DNA of 8,847 nucleotides from NCBI GenBank assembly GCA_009392075.1, contig VFHG01000108.1, positions 1 through 8,847 on the forward strand. The letters run 5' to 3'. Every line of letters begins with the position of its first letter. Position 1 is the stretch's first letter. A program made the translations under genes and the position numbers. Below, piece after piece: positions 7,141 through 8,847 of this stretch. This stretch comes from SAR202 cluster bacterium (lineage in GTDB: Bacteria > Chloroflexota > Dehalococcoidia > UBA3495). The notes under the pieces were generated by a model. That model was not told where the DNA came from. It saw nothing but the letters and a program-made list of their open reading frames with translations, and did no database searches.

Positions 7141-8169
7141 TTACTCTGCGAGATCGCCTTGGATCCCCTGGACCATTTGACTCATGAATGCCGAAAGGTG
7201 CCGTACGCCGCCGATGGCCGCAACATACCCCATGCGTTTGGGGCCAACGACGCAGATGGTCCCGTTGACACCCTTGGGGCTGCCGTATTGGCACAGGATG
7301 ACGCCGAAAGGATTTAGGAATTCATCCCGGTTCTCTGAACCGATGAACACCGCGGGGTTCTCGGTCTCTAGGACGCCATCCAACACGCGTTCCAATAGGA
7401 CCCGTTCTTCCACCAATTGGACCAATTGGCGCGCCAGTTCTCCTCTGGAAAACTCAGGTTGGCTCAATAGCAGCCGCAGTCCGTCTGTGTAGTGCTCATG
7501 GTCGTTGGCGGATTCAGCCTCGCGCATAAGACTTACTGAACCCTCTTTAACCTGTTCTTCCAGTAAGTTAAGTTCAAGCTGGTTCGATTGCATCTGAGAC
7601 CGGTTGAGGCCACCCAGAGTATCGTTCAAGCGGCTTGCAGCTATGTCCAACTGCACTTGGTTCACGCGGTTGCCAAATGGCAGGATTTTTCGCAGTAATC
7701 TCGCTTCCTCAAGCACCAAAACGAGCAGGGCAGTGGACTCTTGGAGGAAGACCAATTGAATCCGCTTGAGGCGGGGGAATTGTGCCCGGGGAGCGGTGAC
7801 TATCGCCAGGTTCTCGGTGAGGCCGGACAAGATGGCCGCACAACGTTTGCTCCAGGCGCCGATGTCAGGTTCAGTCTCTGCCAGATCGCGGTCCACGCTC
7901 TCCCGCAGTTCAGAAGAGAGCTGGGGGGTCTCAGGAAGGGATTCAACGTAATAACGGTAGCCCCGGTCTGATGGAACGCCACCCGAGGACACGTGGGGCC
8001 GGGAGATATACCCGTTCTCAGTTAGCTGGGCCATGGTGTTGCGGACTGTAGCCGAGCTTATCTTCTTGCCGAGGCTGCGGGCGATGTCGTCTGACGCTAC
8101 CGGAGTAGCGGATTGAAGGTATACACCAACCAAGACGTTCAGTACTGTTGCAGCTCGCTCGCTAAGCAT
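7141..8169 (-). CDS. hrcA: Heat-inducible transcription repressor HrcA
   Basis: HrcA represses chaperone operons (typically grpE-dnaK-dnaJ and groESL) by binding the CIRCE operator, and needs GroEL for folding. The protein is 342 residues, the usual size. The N-terminal winged helix includes SSATVRNTMAQLTENGYI (38-55) and the downstream PHVSSGGVPSDRGYRYYV (58-75), matching the family's PHTSAGRIPTDKGYR pattern apart from Gly in place of the usual Arg (residue 64). The C-terminal domain ends with GVNGTICVVGPKRMGYVAAI followed by a helix, the family's VGTIGVIGPTRMDY pattern. The ATG at 8169 has AGGAG (8178-8174) 4 nt before it. Unlike in many genomes, it is followed by polX rather than grpE/dnaK, and upstream is divergent bioY. 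No canonical CIRCE was found in the leader, so its autoregulation may use another site. Confidence 0.95.
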   Translation of the reverse strand: MLSERAATVLNVLVGVYLQSATPVASDDIARSLGKKISSATVRNTMAQLTENGYISRPHVSSGGVPSDRGYRYYVESLPETPQLSSELRESVDRDLAETEPDIGAWSKRCAAILSGLTENLAIVTAPRAQFPRLKRIQLVFLQESTALLVLVLEEARLLRKILPFGNRVNQVQLDIAASRLNDTLGGLNRSQMQSNQLELNLLEEQVKEGSVSLMREAESANDHEHYTDGLRLLLSQPEFSRGELARQLVQLVEERVLLERVLDGVLETENPAVFIGSENRDEFLNPFGVILCQYGSPKGVNGTICVVGPKRMGYVAAIGGVRHLSAFMSQMVQGIQGDLAE

Positions 8170-8195
8170 CAGTCTCCTGCCAGCGCCTTTTGTGG

Positions 8196-8217
8196 TTCCT
8201 CAGCCTCATCTGAGGAA
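8196..8217. promoter_or_regulatory. Perfect 8-bp inverted repeat in the hrcA leader
   Basis: TTCCTCAG (8196-8203) and CTGAGGAA (8210-8217) are exact reverse complements separated by six bases (CCTCAT). The repeat lies between the predicted hrcA promoter and the hrcA RBS, about where an operator covering the transcript start would be. It is not CIRCE, whose arms are TTAGCACTC and GAGTGCTAA with nine bases between. In the plus direction the repeat is followed by GCTGTTTTT, so it could also form a weak terminator-like hairpin for rightward transcription, although no gene upstream would need one. An operator or an mRNA hairpin is the likelier role. Confidence 0.5.
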
Positions 8218-8229
8218 GCTGTTTTTGGA

Positions 8230-8258
8230 AGTTAACATAGCATTCTGGGCAGTGTCAA
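8230..8258 (-). promoter_or_regulatory. Predicted hrcA promoter
   Basis: On the minus strand TTGACA (8258-8253) is an exact match to the sigma-70 -35 consensus. Seventeen bases later comes TTAACT (8235-8230), a poor -10. An overlapping alternative is TGCTATGTT, an extended -10 form with TATGTT at 8239-8234, but its spacer is only 14 bases. Transcription would start near 8223, about 55 nt before the hrcA ATG. The -35 is good and the -10 is weak, so the exact start is uncertain. Confidence 0.45.
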
Positions 8259-8266
8259 ACGTTGAC
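8254..8266. repeat. Dyad formed by the two divergent -35 boxes
   Basis: GTCAA-ACG-TTGAC is a 13-bp perfect dyad with a 3-bp centre. Its left arm lies within the -35 of the leftward hrcA promoter and its right arm within the -35 of the rightward bioY promoter. The dyad could simply result from two divergent -35 boxes facing away from each other. It also means two RNA polymerases could not easily occupy both promoters at once. Confidence 0.5.
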
Positions 8267-8290
8267 CCGTCGCGCCCATGCAATTATACT
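8262..8290 (+). promoter_or_regulatory. Predicted bioY promoter (sigma-70 type)
   Basis: TTGACC (8262-8267) and TATACT (8285-8290) are each one mismatch from the sigma-70 consensus and are separated by the optimal 17 bases. Transcription would begin near 8297, about 60 nt before the preferred bioY start codon. This is the best promoter in the window. I see no classical BirA operator (TTGTAAAC/GTTTACAA type) overlapping it. Confidence 0.65.
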
Positions 8291-8305
8291 CGGCTTTGAG
8301 TTTTG

Positions 8306-8322
8306 CCGGAGAATCACCGGAG
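8306..8322. repeat. Direct hexamer repeat in the bioY leader
   Basis: CCGGAG occurs at 8306-8311 and again at 8317-8322, starts 11 bp apart, which is one helical turn. The pair lies just downstream of the predicted bioY transcript start. It may be a regulator site, or the GGAG units may serve as alternative ribosome-binding sequences for a TTG start at 8324. The short length makes chance possible. Confidence 0.3.
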
Positions 8323-8356
8323 TTTGAACCATGATGATAGGTGGGTTGGGATAGAC

Positions 8357-8847
8357 GTGGCTGCTCAAGCTGGAACTCGTTCCCTCATTGATGCTGTGAT
8401 CCCAGTGGATGGGCATAACGCTCGTATCGCCCGGGATATCGCCCTCATCGTTCTCTTCAGCATAATCACCGCCGGTTTGGCCCGTTTCTCTGTCCAACTT
8501 CCCTTCACACCTGTGCCTGTTACAGGTCAGACATTAGCAGTGCTCCTGGCTGGAGCAACGTTGGGCAGTCGGCGCGGGGCCGCGGCGATGGTTGTGTACG
8601 CAGTCGCCGGCAGCCAGATAGACATGTTTGCCGGTGGCAGCAGCGTTTGGCAGGCAAGTTTAGGCGGCTATATCTTTGGCATAACATCAGGGTCTTCTGG
8701 GCTGGTTTGGGACTTGGCATCCGGCGGGTACATCATTGGGTTCATACCGGCTGCTTTCGTGGTCGGCTTTCTGTGTGAGCGTGGCTGGAACAAGAAGTCT
8801 TGGATCATGGTAGCCATGTTGGCTGGAAATGTAATCCTGTATATCCC
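8357..8847 (+). CDS. bioY: Biotin transporter BioY (ECF S-component), 3' end beyond window
   Basis: BioY is the membrane substrate-binding subunit for biotin uptake, working alone or with an ECF ATPase/transmembrane module. From the GTG at 8357 there are 163 complete codons before the window ends, so the C-terminus is missing. The first 24 or so residues are hydrophilic, followed by a membrane segment (about 26-43), the family motif LPFTPVPVTGQTLAVLLAGATLG (48-70), a second hydrophobic stretch (73-87), FAGGSS (91-96), and SGGYIIGFIPAAFVVGFLCER (122-142). Between FAGG and SGGYIIGF lies more sequence than I expect, with a second similar unit, LGGYIFGI (102-109). The frame is open back to 8300, so TTG at 8324 or 8303 are alternative starts; GTG with GGGA 5 nt upstream is preferred. 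It is divergent from hrcA with its own strong promoter. Confidence 0.92.
   Translation, partial: MAAQAGTRSLIDAVIPVDGHNARIARDIALIVLFSIITAGLARFSVQLPFTPVPVTGQTLAVLLAGATLGSRRGAAAMVVYAVAGSQIDMFAGGSSVWQASLGGYIFGITSGSSGLVWDLASGGYIIGFIPAAFVVGFLCERGWNKKSWIMVAMLAGNVILYI

Noticed and set aside
8170..8356. CIRCE operator upstream of hrcA
   Set aside because: Neither TTAGCACTC nor GAGTGCTAA occurs with the correct spacing; only a few bases (GCTAA inside the hrcA start region) resemble it.
8303..8356. Upstream TTG starts (8303 or 8324) for bioY
   Set aside because: The frame is open, but the added residues are not BioY-like and the ribosome-binding spacing is poor; GTG at 8357 is preferred, though not proven.
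1..8847. CRISPR array, prophage, complete insertion sequence or defence system
   Set aside because: No regularly spaced repeats, transposase, integrase or defence-type proteins are visible; apart from the one unknown gene, all genes are recognisable housekeeping functions.

Overview
The window is bacterial chromosomal DNA, moderately GC-rich and densely coded. It holds seven protein genes: six on the minus strand (running from high to low coordinates) and one on the plus strand at the right edge. The gene content is mostly housekeeping. The gene order, with a heat-shock repressor gene followed by a PHP-type family X polymerase gene, together with the general look of the proteins, suggests a Chloroflexota bacterium, possibly a Dehalococcoidia/SAR202-like lineage. 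That placement is an inference from protein character only; there is no rRNA or other marker here to confirm it.

Layout from left to right. Positions 1-761 (minus) hold the N-terminal two thirds of aroC, chorismate synthase, cut by the window edge. Positions 806-1663 (minus) hold aroE, shikimate dehydrogenase. Positions 1672-4359 (minus) hold valS, valyl-tRNA synthetase. These three are closely spaced (44 bp and 8 bp gaps) and are probably transcribed in the order valS-aroE-aroC. Positions 4360-4621 are a 262-bp gap containing an imperfect hairpin and a short duplicated motif with no known assignment. Positions 4622-5356 (minus) hold an uncharacterised 244-residue protein whose start codon overlaps the stop of polX (ATGA). 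Positions 5353-7134 (minus) hold polX, a family X DNA polymerase with a PHP nuclease domain. Positions 7141-8169 (minus) hold hrcA, the heat-shock repressor. hrcA-polX-unknown look like one operon.

The 8170-8356 intergenic region carries divergent promoters, leftward for hrcA and rightward for bioY. The two predicted -35 boxes are the arms of one small dyad. The hrcA side lacks a recognisable CIRCE operator but has a perfect 8-bp inverted repeat where an operator would be expected. bioY, the biotin uptake (ECF S-component) gene, starts near 8357 and runs off the right edge.

Functionally, aroE and aroC are steps 4 and 7 of the shikimate pathway, valS charges tRNA-Val, polX is a gap-repair polymerase/nuclease, hrcA controls chaperone genes and bioY imports biotin. 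I see no complete mobile element, CRISPR array, rRNA or tRNA. The parts that deserve a second look are the unknown gene coupled to polX, the structured valS leader, the hrcA/bioY control region, and the separation of hrcA from grpE/dnaK.
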